From assembly GCF_001428525.1 (NCBI RefSeq), contig NZ_LMHW01000013.1:529132-593131 (forward strand): 64,000 nt of DNA, in the 5' to 3' direction. Below are positions 1-8,029 of the stretch, piece after piece. The notes beneath the pieces are model-generated. The model was not told the origin of the DNA and made no database searches. It saw only the letters and a program-made list of their open reading frames with translations. The first letter of the stretch is position 1, and every line of letters begins with the position of its first letter. Source of the DNA: Flavobacterium sp. Root186 (lineage in GTDB: Bacteria; Bacteroidota; Bacteroidia; Flavobacteriales; Flavobacteriaceae). The position numbers were made by a program, and so were the translations under genes.

Positions 1-634
1 TAGGGTTATTTAAACTTGAAACCAGCGGAATTGTATTTACCAAAACATTTGGAGGAAGGCTTTTTTGAAGGCTTTTTGTAACTAATTCAATATTTTCGGG
101 CTGTACTTTATTGGCAAAAACAGATAAAACTTCAACCTCTTTTACTTTGAAAGAATCGTAAACCAAATATAAACTATCCACTAGTTCTTCTAAAGTTTTT
201 CCTATTCCTGAGCCAATAATTATGGTTGGAATTCCGAGATTTTTTGCAATTAAAACGTTCAAATCTAATTCGATAGAAGTTCCTTCGCCTGTAAAACTCG
301 TTCCTTCAACTAAAACAAAATCAAATCGTTCTTCCAGTTTTTTATATTTCTCAATAATTAAATCCAGAACCTCTCCTATCTTTCCTTTGTTTTTCTTTTT
401 AATCAGTTTGCTTTTTGTAATGGCATACGCATCTTCAAAATCAATATCAAGGTTAAAATAAGACAAAACTGTTTCGATATGATTATCTACTTCACCATCA
501 ACAAAATCTTCGATTATAGGCCTGAAATAACCCACTTTAGCCGTTTTACCAATCAAAATACTCATTAAGCCGAGTGTAATTATCGACTTTCCGCTGTTTT
601 GATCGCTTGTGGCTATATATATCGCTTTACTCAT
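1..634 (-). CDS. pta: Phosphate acetyltransferase, N-terminal part (cut by window edge)
   Basis: The gene reads leftward from an ATG at 632-634 and stays open to base 1, so only about 211 N-terminal residues are present. The protein begins MSKAIYIATSDQNSGKS, the modified P-loop of the dethiobiotin-synthetase-like domain found at the N-terminus of long-form Pta. It continues with VLVEGTSFTGEG and a nucleotide-binding-like core. Long Pta proteins carry this domain, then DRTGG and the catalytic PTA_PTB domain; the latter two would lie left of the window. Pta interconverts acetyl-CoA and acetyl phosphate in overflow metabolism, usually together with AckA, which is not visible here. The call rests on the N-terminal domain alone, so a free-standing AAA/DRTGG protein is the main alternative. 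Confidence 0.82.
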   Translation of the reverse strand, partial: MSKAIYIATSDQNSGKSIITLGLMSILIGKTAKVGYFRPIIEDFVDGEVDNHIETVLSYFNLDIDFEDAYAITKSKLIKKKNKGKIGEVLDLIIEKYKKLEERFDFVLVEGTSFTGEGTSIELDLNVLIAKNLGIPTIIIGSGIGKTLEELVDSLYLVYDSFKVKEVEVLSVFANKVQPENIELVTKSLQKSLPPNVLVNTIPLVSSLNNP

Positions 635-700
635 AATTATTTATATTTTATTCTAAATAGTAATTTAAACAAAATCAAATTTTCTTAGTAGAAATAAACG

Positions 701-1774
701 TTAAAACCAACGTCTTTTCTTGAAATAAATGATTAATCCCAATACCAGCATAAACATGATGCCCATCACTACAAAATAGCCATTTTCTGTTTTAAGTTCC
801 GGCATGTTTTCGAAGTTCATTCCGTACACTCCAACTATAAATGTCAGCGGAATAAATATGGCTGAAATGATAGTCAAAGTTTTCATGATTTCATTCATTT
901 TTCGACTTTGTTCCGAAAAATAAAAATTAGAGGCACTTTCGAGCGCACTCATATCTGATTCAATCTGTTCTAAAAGTTCTAGACTCTTTTGATGAAGTCT
1001 GATAAAGAAATTAAATGTGTCTTTTTTAATCAGGCCGTTATTTTCATCATCATCTTTAATCGTTTTTAGATAATATAACGAATCCCGAAGCGGAACAATT
1101 GAGCGTTTTAAAAAATTAAAATTATCCCTATGATTCTCAATTTTCTCTAAAATAACAGGATCAGCACCCTTTTTAGTTAAATTGATTAATTCTTCGATCT
1201 TATCTTCTTCATCTTCAATGGTAATATAGAAGTTTTCCATTACGGCATCTAAAAGTAAATACAAAAGATAATCTACTTTTTTGGTTCTAACAATTCCCGC
1301 ATGCGTGCGAAGACGTTCGCGAATATGGGTAAAAAAATCACTTCGTTTTTCCTGAAATGAAATTAAAATTCCGTCTTTTAAAATAAAGCTAATTTGTTCT
1401 ACGCTAATATTATCTGAATATTCAGAAGGCAAAAGTGATTTTATATTAAAGAATAAAACATTTTGCTGTTGTTCTAACTTGGTTCTTTTGGTTGTGTTTA
1501 AAATATCGGCAAGTAAAAAATCATCCAGTTTAAAATGTGCACCAATTGTTTTAATAAGATTGATGTCATTTAAACCGTGAATATTCAGCCAGTTATTTTT
1601 AGAATAATCAAAACAAGAATTCAAGGCCAGAACTGTAAATTTATCATATTCAACGACATCGGCATCATCATAAACAAAAAGCTGCATTTCGGTTTCATGT
1701 TCTTTATGTGAGCCTGTATATTCTAAAGTAATGTGTTGGAGCTTGCGTCCCTTTTTGTATTTAATCTTTCTCAT
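701..1774 (-). CDS. corA: CorA-family magnesium/cobalt transporter
   Basis: This 357-residue protein has the CorA layout: a long soluble N-terminal domain, a charged helical stalk (residues about 175-290) and two C-terminal membrane segments (about 297-318 and 332-350). The signature YGMNFENMPEL sits just after the first membrane helix and holds the GMN selectivity motif; the chain ends with the basic tail FKKRRWF. CorA forms a pentameric inner-membrane channel for Mg2+. The ATG at 1774 fits the family length. It lies 66 bp upstream of pta on the same strand, but nothing shows co-transcription. Confidence 0.93.
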   Translation of the reverse strand: MRKIKYKKGRKLQHITLEYTGSHKEHETEMQLFVYDDADVVEYDKFTVLALNSCFDYSKNNWLNIHGLNDINLIKTIGAHFKLDDFLLADILNTTKRTKLEQQQNVLFFNIKSLLPSEYSDNISVEQISFILKDGILISFQEKRSDFFTHIRERLRTHAGIVRTKKVDYLLYLLLDAVMENFYITIEDEEDKIEELINLTKKGADPVILEKIENHRDNFNFLKRSIVPLRDSLYYLKTIKDDDENNGLIKKDTFNFFIRLHQKSLELLEQIESDMSALESASNFYFSEQSRKMNEIMKTLTIISAIFIPLTFIVGVYGMNFENMPELKTENGYFVVMGIMFMLVLGLIIYFKKRRWF

Positions 1775-1938
1775 TCAAAAAAATTTACAATAGTAATATT
1801 ACGAAAAAGAATCCGAACAGGAAATGACAATTGTCATTTTTGATAGGAATTGTGGGGTAATTCAAAATAATAATTACATTTATTTAAAATTAAATTGTCT
1901 CTAATATTTTATTATGATGATGAGCTAAAAATTATTAA

Positions 1939-2385
1939 AAAATAATAATCTCAATTCCTGAATCAGAAAAAAAGAATCCTATACAAATAATTACTACTTT
2001 CTTAATAATTGCTTTTTTTGGGTTAGGAATTCAATCTACAAAAGCACAAGTCAAACAAACGATTACACAACAACACCAAGACAGTATAAAAACAAAATTG
2101 AGCAATGATATCATAGAATACAAAGGAATTGTTATTGACAAGGATACTGACGAACCAATACCAGGTGTTCAAATAATTATAAAAGGAACTATAATTATAA
2201 CTATAACTGATATTAATGGCGAATTCACGATTAAAGCAAAAAAAAGTAATATTTTAATATTCAAGTTCATAAGTTATGAAATCGAAGAATTTAAGCTTAA
2301 AAAAAAACCTAAAATCATGCTCAAAATGGAGCGAATACCAACTCCGGGAGTTGTAATCATTACAAAAATAGATGATGATCAATAA
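1939..2385 (+). pseudogene. Secreted carboxypeptidase-regulatory-like small protein lacking a standard start codon
   Basis: An open frame runs from just after the stop at 1936-1938 to the TAA at 2383-2385, 148 codons without interruption. It encodes a clear signal peptide (about 1990-2050, TTFLIIAFFGLGIQSTKAQ) followed by a CarboxypepD_reg-like beta-sandwich (YKGIVIDKDTDEPIPGVQII, DINGEFTIKAKK, FISYEIEEF). No in-frame ATG or GTG precedes the signal peptide. The only standard candidate, TTG at 2098, lies after it and would give a 95-residue protein with no export signal. ATT or ATA codons near 1942-1981 could serve as rare starts, or an original ATG may have been lost recently. The domain normally precedes TonB receptors but also occurs alone in small Flavobacterium exported proteins. 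Confidence 0.6.
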
Positions 2386-2392
2386 AACAAAA

Positions 2393-2418
2393 AAACCGAG
2401 TCATTTCTGAATCGGTTT
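2393..2418 (-). terminator. Terminator of the DUF6252-like lipoprotein gene
   Basis: The stem is AAACCGA-G-TCA with TGA-A-TCGGTTT around a TTTC loop. Read on the minus strand it is followed by a run of seven T, so it ends the leftward lipoprotein transcript. It may also stop the converging + strand ORF. Its sequence is nearly the same as the dnaK terminator at 3157-3182. Confidence 0.75.
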
Positions 2419-2439
2419 GATATAAACTTTCGATATTAT

Positions 2440-3003
2440 TTATTGTGCGTAAACCGTATATGACAAGTTCGTAAATACTCCGTTTTTTACTTCAAAAACT
2501 TCTGGAGTTACAATTTTAGTTTGTAATGCATCTCCTTTTACAGCTTTAAAACTAAATGTGCCAGAAACTGTCTTTTTATTTGGATCCATAGCGGTAATTG
2601 TTATTTTTCCAGAAACAGGAATGTGTTCTGTATAAGTATTTCCCTCAATTAGATACGAATTTATGAATAACGCATCGCTAGTCTGTAATTGTTTATCTTC
2701 TTCGTCTATCTCTTCATAAAAATTATATTCTTTTAATGGCATTGCGTCTTCAGTAGTAATAGCACTTTCGCATGCTAGCATAAGCATTTTTGAATCGTCT
2801 TGAATGTTAATATCAAAACGCTGACCCATTCCTGGTATTTTAATTAAAGTCACACTATTGATTTTTGTAGGTTTCCAGTCTGCTCCATTTATAACAGCAG
2901 AAACTGAGTTTTCATTATCAACAGCATTATCATCGTTGTCACTGCTGCATCCCGTAAATAGAACAGTCAAGAAGATAAGCCCAAGGCTTAAGATTTTTTT
3001 CAT
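2440..3003 (-). CDS. Exported lipoprotein, DUF6252-like
   Basis: This 187-residue protein starts MKKILSLGLIFLTVLFTGC, a type II signal peptide with a lipobox ending at Cys19. SSDNDDN follows the cysteine, an acidic stretch like the lipoprotein export signal that sends Bacteroidota lipoproteins to the cell surface. The rest is a beta-rich single domain (VSAVINGADWKPTKI, ISGKITITAMDPN, VSGTFSFKAV), resembling DUF6252 proteins of Flavobacteria. No catalytic motif is seen and the function is unknown. It has its own terminator at 2393-2418 and lies downstream of the dnaK terminator, so it is probably a separate transcript. Confidence 0.8.
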   Translation of the reverse strand: MKKILSLGLIFLTVLFTGCSSDNDDNAVDNENSVSAVINGADWKPTKINSVTLIKIPGMGQRFDINIQDDSKMLMLACESAITTEDAMPLKEYNFYEEIDEEDKQLQTSDALFINSYLIEGNTYTEHIPVSGKITITAMDPNKKTVSGTFSFKAVKGDALQTKIVTPEVFEVKNGVFTNLSYTVYAQ

Positions 3004-3156
3004 GGCATTTTTTGTTTTAGGTTATTTTTCCCAAAACTAAGCTAAAATCCAATAATTAAATTGCGGGAAACCTCATTTTGCGAAGTTTTTTTTTATTAAA
3101 TCGGCCTTAATTTACTTAACACTGAAACACAGCGATTTAACACATATAGATAAAAA

Positions 3157-3182
3157 AAACCGAGTCATTTCTGACTCGGTTT
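3157..3182 (-). terminator. dnaK terminator
   Basis: A perfect 11-bp stem AAACCGAGTCA / TGACTCGGTTT encloses a TTTC loop. On the minus strand it is followed by eight T. It lies 30 bp past the dnaK stop codon. Confidence 0.9.
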
Positions 3183-3211
3183 CTTAATACTTAGTACTAA
3201 TTACTTAATAC

Positions 3212-5092
3212 TTATTTTACTTCTTCGAATTCAACGTCTTCAACATTGTCTCCAGATTGCTCTTGTTGTGGAGCAGCTTGTTGACCTTCACCACCTTGAG
3301 CGTACATTGCTTCTGTAGCTGTTTTCCAAGCTGCATTTACATTGTCTAATCCTTTTTGGATTGCCTCAAGATCTTGAGATTGGTGAGCAAATCTTAATTC
3401 AGTTAAAGCAAATTCGATAGCTGTTTTTTGATCATCTGTTAATTTATCTCCCAATTCTTTCAATTGACTTTCAGTTTGGAAAATAGTACTATCAGCTTCG
3501 TTCAATTTCTCAGCTCTTTCTTTTGCAATTCTGTCAGCATCAGCATTAGCTTCAGCATCTTTTTTCATTTTTTCGATTTCTTCAGCTGTTAATCCAGAAG
3601 AAGCTTCGATACGGATATCGTGAGATTTTCCAGTTCCTTTATCAGTTGCAGAAACTTTGATGATACCATTAGCATCGATATCGAAAGTTACTTCGATTTG
3701 AGGAACTCCTCTTGGTGCTGGTGGAATACCATCTAAGTGGAAACGACCGATAGTTTTGTTATCAACTGCCATAGCTCTTTCTCCTTGTAATACGTGGATT
3801 TCAACAGATGGTTGAGAATCAGCAGCAGTAGAGAATACTTGAGATTTTTTAGTTGGAATAGTTGTGTTAGACTCGATTAATTTAGTCAATACACCACCCA
3901 TAGTTTCGATACCTAAAGAAAGAGGTGTTACGTCAAGTAACAATACATCTTTTACATCTCCAGATAAAACTCCACCTTGAATAGCAGCTCCAATAGCAAC
4001 AACCTCATCAGGGTTAACACCTTTAGAAGCTTTTTTACCGAAGAATTTTTCAACTTCGTCAGCGATTCTTGGCATACGAGTAGAACCTCCTACAAGGATA
4101 ACTTCGTCGATATCAGATGTAGATAAACCTGCATCTTTTAATGCTTTAGCAACTGGCTCCATAGAACGTTTTACTAAAGTATCAGATAATTGCTCAAATT
4201 TAGCTCTTGATAATTTTTTCACTAAGTGTTTTGGTCCAGAAGCAGTAGCCGTTACGTATGGTAAGTTGATTTCTGTTTCAGCAGAAGATGATAATTCAAT
4301 CTTAGCTTTCTCTGCAGCCTCTTTCAAACGCTGTAATGACATTGGATCTAAACGTAAGTCAATACCTTCTTCAGATTTGAATTCGTCAGCTAACCAGTCA
4401 ATAATAACCTGGTCAAAATCATCTCCACCTAAGTGAGTATCACCATTTGTAGACAATACTTCAAATACACCGTCTCCTAATTCAAGAACAGAGATATCAA
4501 AAGTACCTCCACCTAAATCGTAAACAGCAATTTTTTGATCAGTTCCTTTTTTATCTAATCCGTAAGCAAGTGCAGCAGCAGTTGGCTCATTGATGATACG
4601 CATAACTTTAAGACCAGCGATTTCACCAGCTTCTTTAGTAGCCTGACGTTGTGCATCGTTAAAGTAAGCAGGAACAGTAATAACCGCTTCAGTTACAGTT
4701 TGACCTAAATAGTCTTCAGCAGTTTTTTTCATTTTTTGAAGTGTCATTGCAGACAATTCTTGAGCAGTGTATAAACGACCGTCAATATCCACACGTGGCG
4801 TATTGTTGTCACCTTTTACAACACTGTAAGGAACTCTTTTTGCCTCTTCTTGAGTTTCAGCAAAAGTATGTCCCATAAAACGTTTAATAGAAGCAATCGT
4901 TTTTGTAGGATTCGTTACTGCTTGTCTTTTTGCAGGATCACCTACTTTAATCTCTCCACCTTCAACAAAAGCGATGATAGATGGTGTAGTTCTTTTTCCT
5001 TCTGCGTTAGGGATAACAACTGCTTCGTTACCTTCCATTACAGAAACACAAGAGTTCGTCGTACCTAAGTCAATTCCGATTATTTTACCCAT
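3212..5092 (-). CDS. dnaK: Chaperone DnaK (Hsp70)
   Basis: This 626-residue Hsp70 has all the family hallmarks. The phosphate-1 loop GIDLGTTNSCVSV is at residues 5-17, followed by VITVPAYFNDAQRQATKEAG, the phosphate-2 loop VYDLGGGTFDISVLELG and the adenosine motif VLVGGSTRMPRI. The substrate-binding domain begins at LLLDVTPLSLGIETMGG, and the chain ends VEDVEFEEVK, the bacterial DnaK tail. It is an ATP-dependent cytosolic folding chaperone working with DnaJ and GrpE, neither of which is adjacent here. The gene stands alone between its own terminator and a 370-bp upstream region holding a palindromic element. The length is usual for the family. Confidence 0.99.
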   Translation of the reverse strand: MGKIIGIDLGTTNSCVSVMEGNEAVVIPNAEGKRTTPSIIAFVEGGEIKVGDPAKRQAVTNPTKTIASIKRFMGHTFAETQEEAKRVPYSVVKGDNNTPRVDIDGRLYTAQELSAMTLQKMKKTAEDYLGQTVTEAVITVPAYFNDAQRQATKEAGEIAGLKVMRIINEPTAAALAYGLDKKGTDQKIAVYDLGGGTFDISVLELGDGVFEVLSTNGDTHLGGDDFDQVIIDWLADEFKSEEGIDLRLDPMSLQRLKEAAEKAKIELSSSAETEINLPYVTATASGPKHLVKKLSRAKFEQLSDTLVKRSMEPVAKALKDAGLSTSDIDEVILVGGSTRMPRIADEVEKFFGKKASKGVNPDEVVAIGAAIQGGVLSGDVKDVLLLDVTPLSLGIETMGGVLTKLIESNTTIPTKKSQVFSTAADSQPSVEIHVLQGERAMAVDNKTIGRFHLDGIPPAPRGVPQIEVTFDIDANGIIKVSATDKGTGKSHDIRIEASSGLTAEEIEKMKKDAEANADADRIAKERAEKLNEADSTIFQTESQLKELGDKLTDDQKTAIEFALTELRFAHQSQDLEAIQKGLDNVNAAWKTATEAMYAQGGEGQQAAPQQEQSGDNVEDVEFEEVK

Positions 5093-5141
5093 TTTTTATA
5101 TATTTAATTTTGATTTATTTTTTATAACTCAGGTGGCATAA

Positions 5142-5158
5142 GTCAATCTTTGTGCCAA
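5142..5158 (-). promoter_or_regulatory. Possible promoter element of dnaK (sigma-54-like)
   Basis: On the minus strand, 50-66 bp before the dnaK ATG, the sequence TTGGCACAAAGATTGAC matches the -24 half of sigma-54 promoters (TTGGCAC) with TTG at the right spacing. The -12 GC is replaced by AC. A second TTGGCACG lies at about 5193-5200 on the other strand. No CIRCE inverted repeat is present. This is a weak motif-only call. Confidence 0.3.
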
Positions 5159-5264
5159 GATAAAAAACCAAAGTAAATTGTCAGTTTTAATATTGGCACG
5201 ACAATAATCATCTGACAACATGACATTTTTAAAGACTGACAACTGTGGCATAAGGATATAAATA

Positions 5265-5372
5265 TGTCATAATTAAGGAGCTTATTCCCGCTATCCGCTA
5301 TATCTTTTATGGCCTCGTTAAAGAAACGAGACCATAAAAGGATGTCGCTTCTATCGGGGCTAGGACACTCAT
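5265..5372. ncRNA. Palindromic structured element, possible Flavo-1-type RNA
   Basis: On the minus strand a 16-bp hairpin (CTTTTATGGTCTCGTT paired with AACGAGGCCATAAAAG, one G-T pair, 5-nt loop; about 5302-5340) is enclosed by arms that also pair (CCCGATAG...GACATC with GATATAG...CTATCGGG-type sequence, then AGC with GCT). From memory, intergenic elements with this TAGCCCCGATAGAAGCG...GCGGATAGCGGG pattern recur in Flavobacteriaceae. The Rfam motif Flavo-1 is the closest named candidate, but this could not be checked. Orientation is unclear because the element is nearly symmetric. A minus-strand ORF runs through it, but the nested complementarity suggests RNA or DNA structure rather than protein. 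Confidence 0.55.
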
Positions 5373-5462
5373 TTTTATTAGAACTTTTCATTATTATCAA
5401 ATCAGAATAATTTTTAATTAAATACTGAATTAAGTACATTAGCATTTTTCTAAATCCAAAAA

Positions 5463-6740
5463 ATGGAAAATTACAGCATCATTATATTTATACTCGCCAT
5501 TGTTATAGGTTTATCTGCCTTTGCTGATAAAGCAAAACTTCCCTACCCTATTCTTCTGGTAATTGTGGGAATTGCGATTGGTTTTATTCCAACCATGACC
5601 GAAATTCAGATCAATCCCGAAATTATCTTTTTGATATTTTTGCCGCCTTTATTATATGATGCTTCGTTTAATATATCACCAAAGGATTTCAAAACCAATC
5701 TCAATACAATCAGTACGCTGGCGATAACTTTAGTTTTCCTAACTACCTTTTGGATTGCCGTGGTAGCTCATTATATGATTCCAAATATAACCTGGCCGCT
5801 GGCATTTGTACTTGGCGCCATACTTTCTGCAACCGATGCCGTCGCCGCTGTAAGCATTACAAAAGGACTTGGAATATCTCATAAAACCATTACGATTCTT
5901 GAAGGCGAAAGTCTTATAAACGATGCTTCGGCACTTGTTGCCTATCGTTTTGCCGTTGCAGCCGTAATGGGATCTGCTTTTGTAATTTGGAAAGCAACCC
6001 TTCAGTTTGTTTTTTTATTAGGAGGAGGTTTTCTTGTTGGGATGGTTATTGCAAAAATTTTAGCTTTTATATTAAGTAAAGTACATAAAAACACCAATGT
6101 TACCATTAGTTTCATGTTATTGATGCCTTTTATAGCCTACTTAGTAGCAGAACAATTTCACGTTTCAGGAGTAATTGCGGTAGTAGTTTCTGGGCTGGCA
6201 ATTGCCCGTTTCAGCAAAAAAATATTTCCCGAAAACTTAAAAAATAGTTCCAGAAGTCTTTGGGACATTATCATCTTTTTATTAAACGGATTAATCTTTA
6301 TTTTAATTGGTCTTAATTTTAGATACATATTAAAAGATATTGATAACCACATGATTCTCCCTTATATAGGATACGCTTTTATTATTACAATTGTAGCTTT
6401 ATTAATTAGAATGGTTAGAGTATTTCTTCAAAAAATAAATCTTCAAAAAGCCTTTAAAAAAAATCGCGGCGGAAAAAGAAAAGTTAGTGAAGATGCTCTT
6501 TTAGACTTTAACAATAGTATTATTCTAGGCTGGTCTGGAATGCGCGGTATCGTATCTCTTGCCATTGCTATTGGACTTCCAAAATTCCTTGAAGACAGCA
6601 CTCCGTTTCCCGAAAGAAATACAATCATTTTTATTTCTGTTGCAGTCGTGCTTTTTACGCTTATCGGGCAGGGACTTACGCTTCCGTGGATCGTTAAACG
6701 ATTAAATGCTAAAAGTGAAAAAGAACAAAAAATAGAATAA
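5463..6740 (+). CDS. Na+/H+ antiporter, CPA1/NhaP type
   Basis: The 425-residue protein is almost entirely hydrophobic, with about 12 membrane segments. Conserved CPA1 features are ILSATDAVAAVSI (the core TD pair, around residue 122), EGESLINDASALVAYRFA (the ND motif, around 145-160) and GWSGMRGIVSLAIAIGLP near the C-terminus (GxRG). These proteins exchange cytoplasmic Na+ or K+ for external protons for pH and salt homeostasis. The length is typical and it lacks the long C-terminal RCK extension of some relatives. Start ATG 5463 is 17 bp beyond the limit of the minus-strand ORF through the upstream palindrome. The exact ion cannot be read from the sequence. Confidence 0.92.
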   Translation: MENYSIIIFILAIVIGLSAFADKAKLPYPILLVIVGIAIGFIPTMTEIQINPEIIFLIFLPPLLYDASFNISPKDFKTNLNTISTLAITLVFLTTFWIAVVAHYMIPNITWPLAFVLGAILSATDAVAAVSITKGLGISHKTITILEGESLINDASALVAYRFAVAAVMGSAFVIWKATLQFVFLLGGGFLVGMVIAKILAFILSKVHKNTNVTISFMLLMPFIAYLVAEQFHVSGVIAVVVSGLAIARFSKKIFPENLKNSSRSLWDIIIFLLNGLIFILIGLNFRYILKDIDNHMILPYIGYAFIITIVALLIRMVRVFLQKINLQKAFKKNRGGKRKVSEDALLDFNNSIILGWSGMRGIVSLAIAIGLPKFLEDSTPFPERNTIIFISVAVVLFTLIGQGLTLPWIVKRLNAKSEKEQKIE

Positions 6741-6815
6741 ATTTTAAAATACCGCCTCAAAATACAATACTATTTTACCTACATTAGCTTCATTAACTTT
6801 AACCTAAAACTTCTA

Positions 6816-7517
6816 ATGAAAAAAGTAGTATTATTGGCCATTGCCTTTATTTTCTTTTCAAATTCTTACGCTCAAAAAACCGAATTAAGAGTTTCTTTAG
6901 ATTCTGGTCTTTCTGCTTTTAGCGGACAAAGTGCAGAATCATCCTCATATATGTCCTTTTCAAATTTTACTGGTTCTGGATATACCAATAATCCGTATGG
7001 ATCAAAAAATGCGCTTTCTTATGGAGTTTCGTTAAATCTAAAAAGAGTAACCAAAGTTAATTTTATATATGGCATAGGAGTTGGTTACGAAGATCTGCGA
7101 AGTAAAACTTCTTTAACAAATGTATTTAATGATGGATCCGAAGCCATACCTGTTTCTGGCGAAACCTTTATGAATGTTAATACCATCAACGTAAACCCAT
7201 TTGCAGGATACCGTTTTAATGCAGACAAATTTCCTATTGACTTAGCCGCCGGTTTTGATATTGCAAATATCTTAAGTACCAAAGAAAAGGGAGACGCTAC
7301 TGATGCTTCTGGAAATAAATATACTACGTCTAGAGACAGAAAAACAATCAGTACAGATTTTCGCCCACGAATTCAAATCTCAACAGATTATCAAAAATTT
7401 GGTGTTTATCTGGGATACTCTTTCGGATTAAGAAATTATCTGGACGGATATGTTGGCGGGACAAACGAAGCTTATTCAAAAATATTCAGGTTTGGAATTA
7501 CTTATCAAGTACTATAA
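6816..7517 (+). CDS. Outer-membrane beta-barrel protein
   Basis: The 233-residue protein has a signal peptide (MKKVVLLAIAFIFFSNSYAQ, cleavage near residue 20). Alternating hydrophobic and polar strands follow, such as SLNLKRVTKVNFIYGIGVGY, INVNPFAGYRF, PRIQISTDYQKFGVYLGYSF and a final IFRFGITYQVL, the typical last strand of a porin-like barrel. This resembles the PorT/OMP_b-brl family of small Bacteroidota barrels of about 8-10 strands. No enzyme motif is seen and its role is unknown. The next gene starts 23 bp downstream, so the two may share a transcript. Confidence 0.8.
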   Translation: MKKVVLLAIAFIFFSNSYAQKTELRVSLDSGLSAFSGQSAESSSYMSFSNFTGSGYTNNPYGSKNALSYGVSLNLKRVTKVNFIYGIGVGYEDLRSKTSLTNVFNDGSEAIPVSGETFMNVNTINVNPFAGYRFNADKFPIDLAAGFDIANILSTKEKGDATDASGNKYTTSRDRKTISTDFRPRIQISTDYQKFGVYLGYSFGLRNYLDGYVGGTNEAYSKIFRFGITYQVL

Positions 7518-7540
7518 AAATTAAATTATTAAACAAAAAA

Positions 7541-8008
7541 ATGAATCAGGAATTACAAAGCCAGTTTGAAGAATTTGAAAAACCATCCATCATTAGAAGA
7601 AAACTTTTACCATGGTGGATTAAAACTTTTTGCTGGATTTTTATGCTTATGGGGGCTTTGGGTTTAGCATCATTAATTGGAAATGTCTTTACAGAGAATA
7701 TTAATTTATCACTTTATGGTTTCTCAAGCAATACAGCCTATTCAGGAGTCGGAGTTTTTATCATTGCAACTATGGCATTTAAAGGTTTTGCCGCTTATTC
7801 ATTATGGTTTGAAAAAGCAAATGCCATAACAATTGCTAAAATTGATGCTATTGTTGGAATTGCAATTTGTATAGTATCAATGTTTATCATTCCATTTACG
7901 ACTGGAGATGGGCATATTTCTCTTAGATTAGAAATTCTTCTGCTTATTCCTTATTACATTAAAATAAATAAAATTGAATATGAATGGGATAATTTAGAAA
8001 CTATTTAA
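7541..8008 (+). CDS. Hypothetical integral membrane protein
   Basis: This 155-residue protein is not recognised. A short polar N-terminus (about 28 residues, including ESQFEEF-like acidic residues) precedes about four membrane helices: FCWIFMLMGALGLASLIGNV, a segment around 65-85, IAKIDAIVGIAICIVSMFII and LRLEILLLIPYYI. The short C-terminal tail IEYEWDNLETI is probably cytosolic. The positive LLPWWIK before the first helix suggests an inner-membrane protein. It lies between a beta-barrel gene (23 bp) and an NAD(P)-binding enzyme (21 bp), so it is probably in an operon. No function is proposed. Confidence 0.75.
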   Translation: MNQELQSQFEEFEKPSIIRRKLLPWWIKTFCWIFMLMGALGLASLIGNVFTENINLSLYGFSSNTAYSGVGVFIIATMAFKGFAAYSLWFEKANAITIAKIDAIVGIAICIVSMFIIPFTTGDGHISLRLEILLLIPYYIKINKIEYEWDNLETI

Positions 8009-8029
8009 AGTTTCTTTAAAACTTACACT

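Noticed and set aside
222..461. Plus-strand ORF of 79 codons
   Set aside because: It is antisense to the pta N-terminal domain, which has clear family motifs.
5143..5445. Minus-strand ORF of 100 codons upstream of dnaK
   Set aside because: It runs through the nested palindrome; its central translation is what the two pairing arms produce, and it has no recognised domain or signal.
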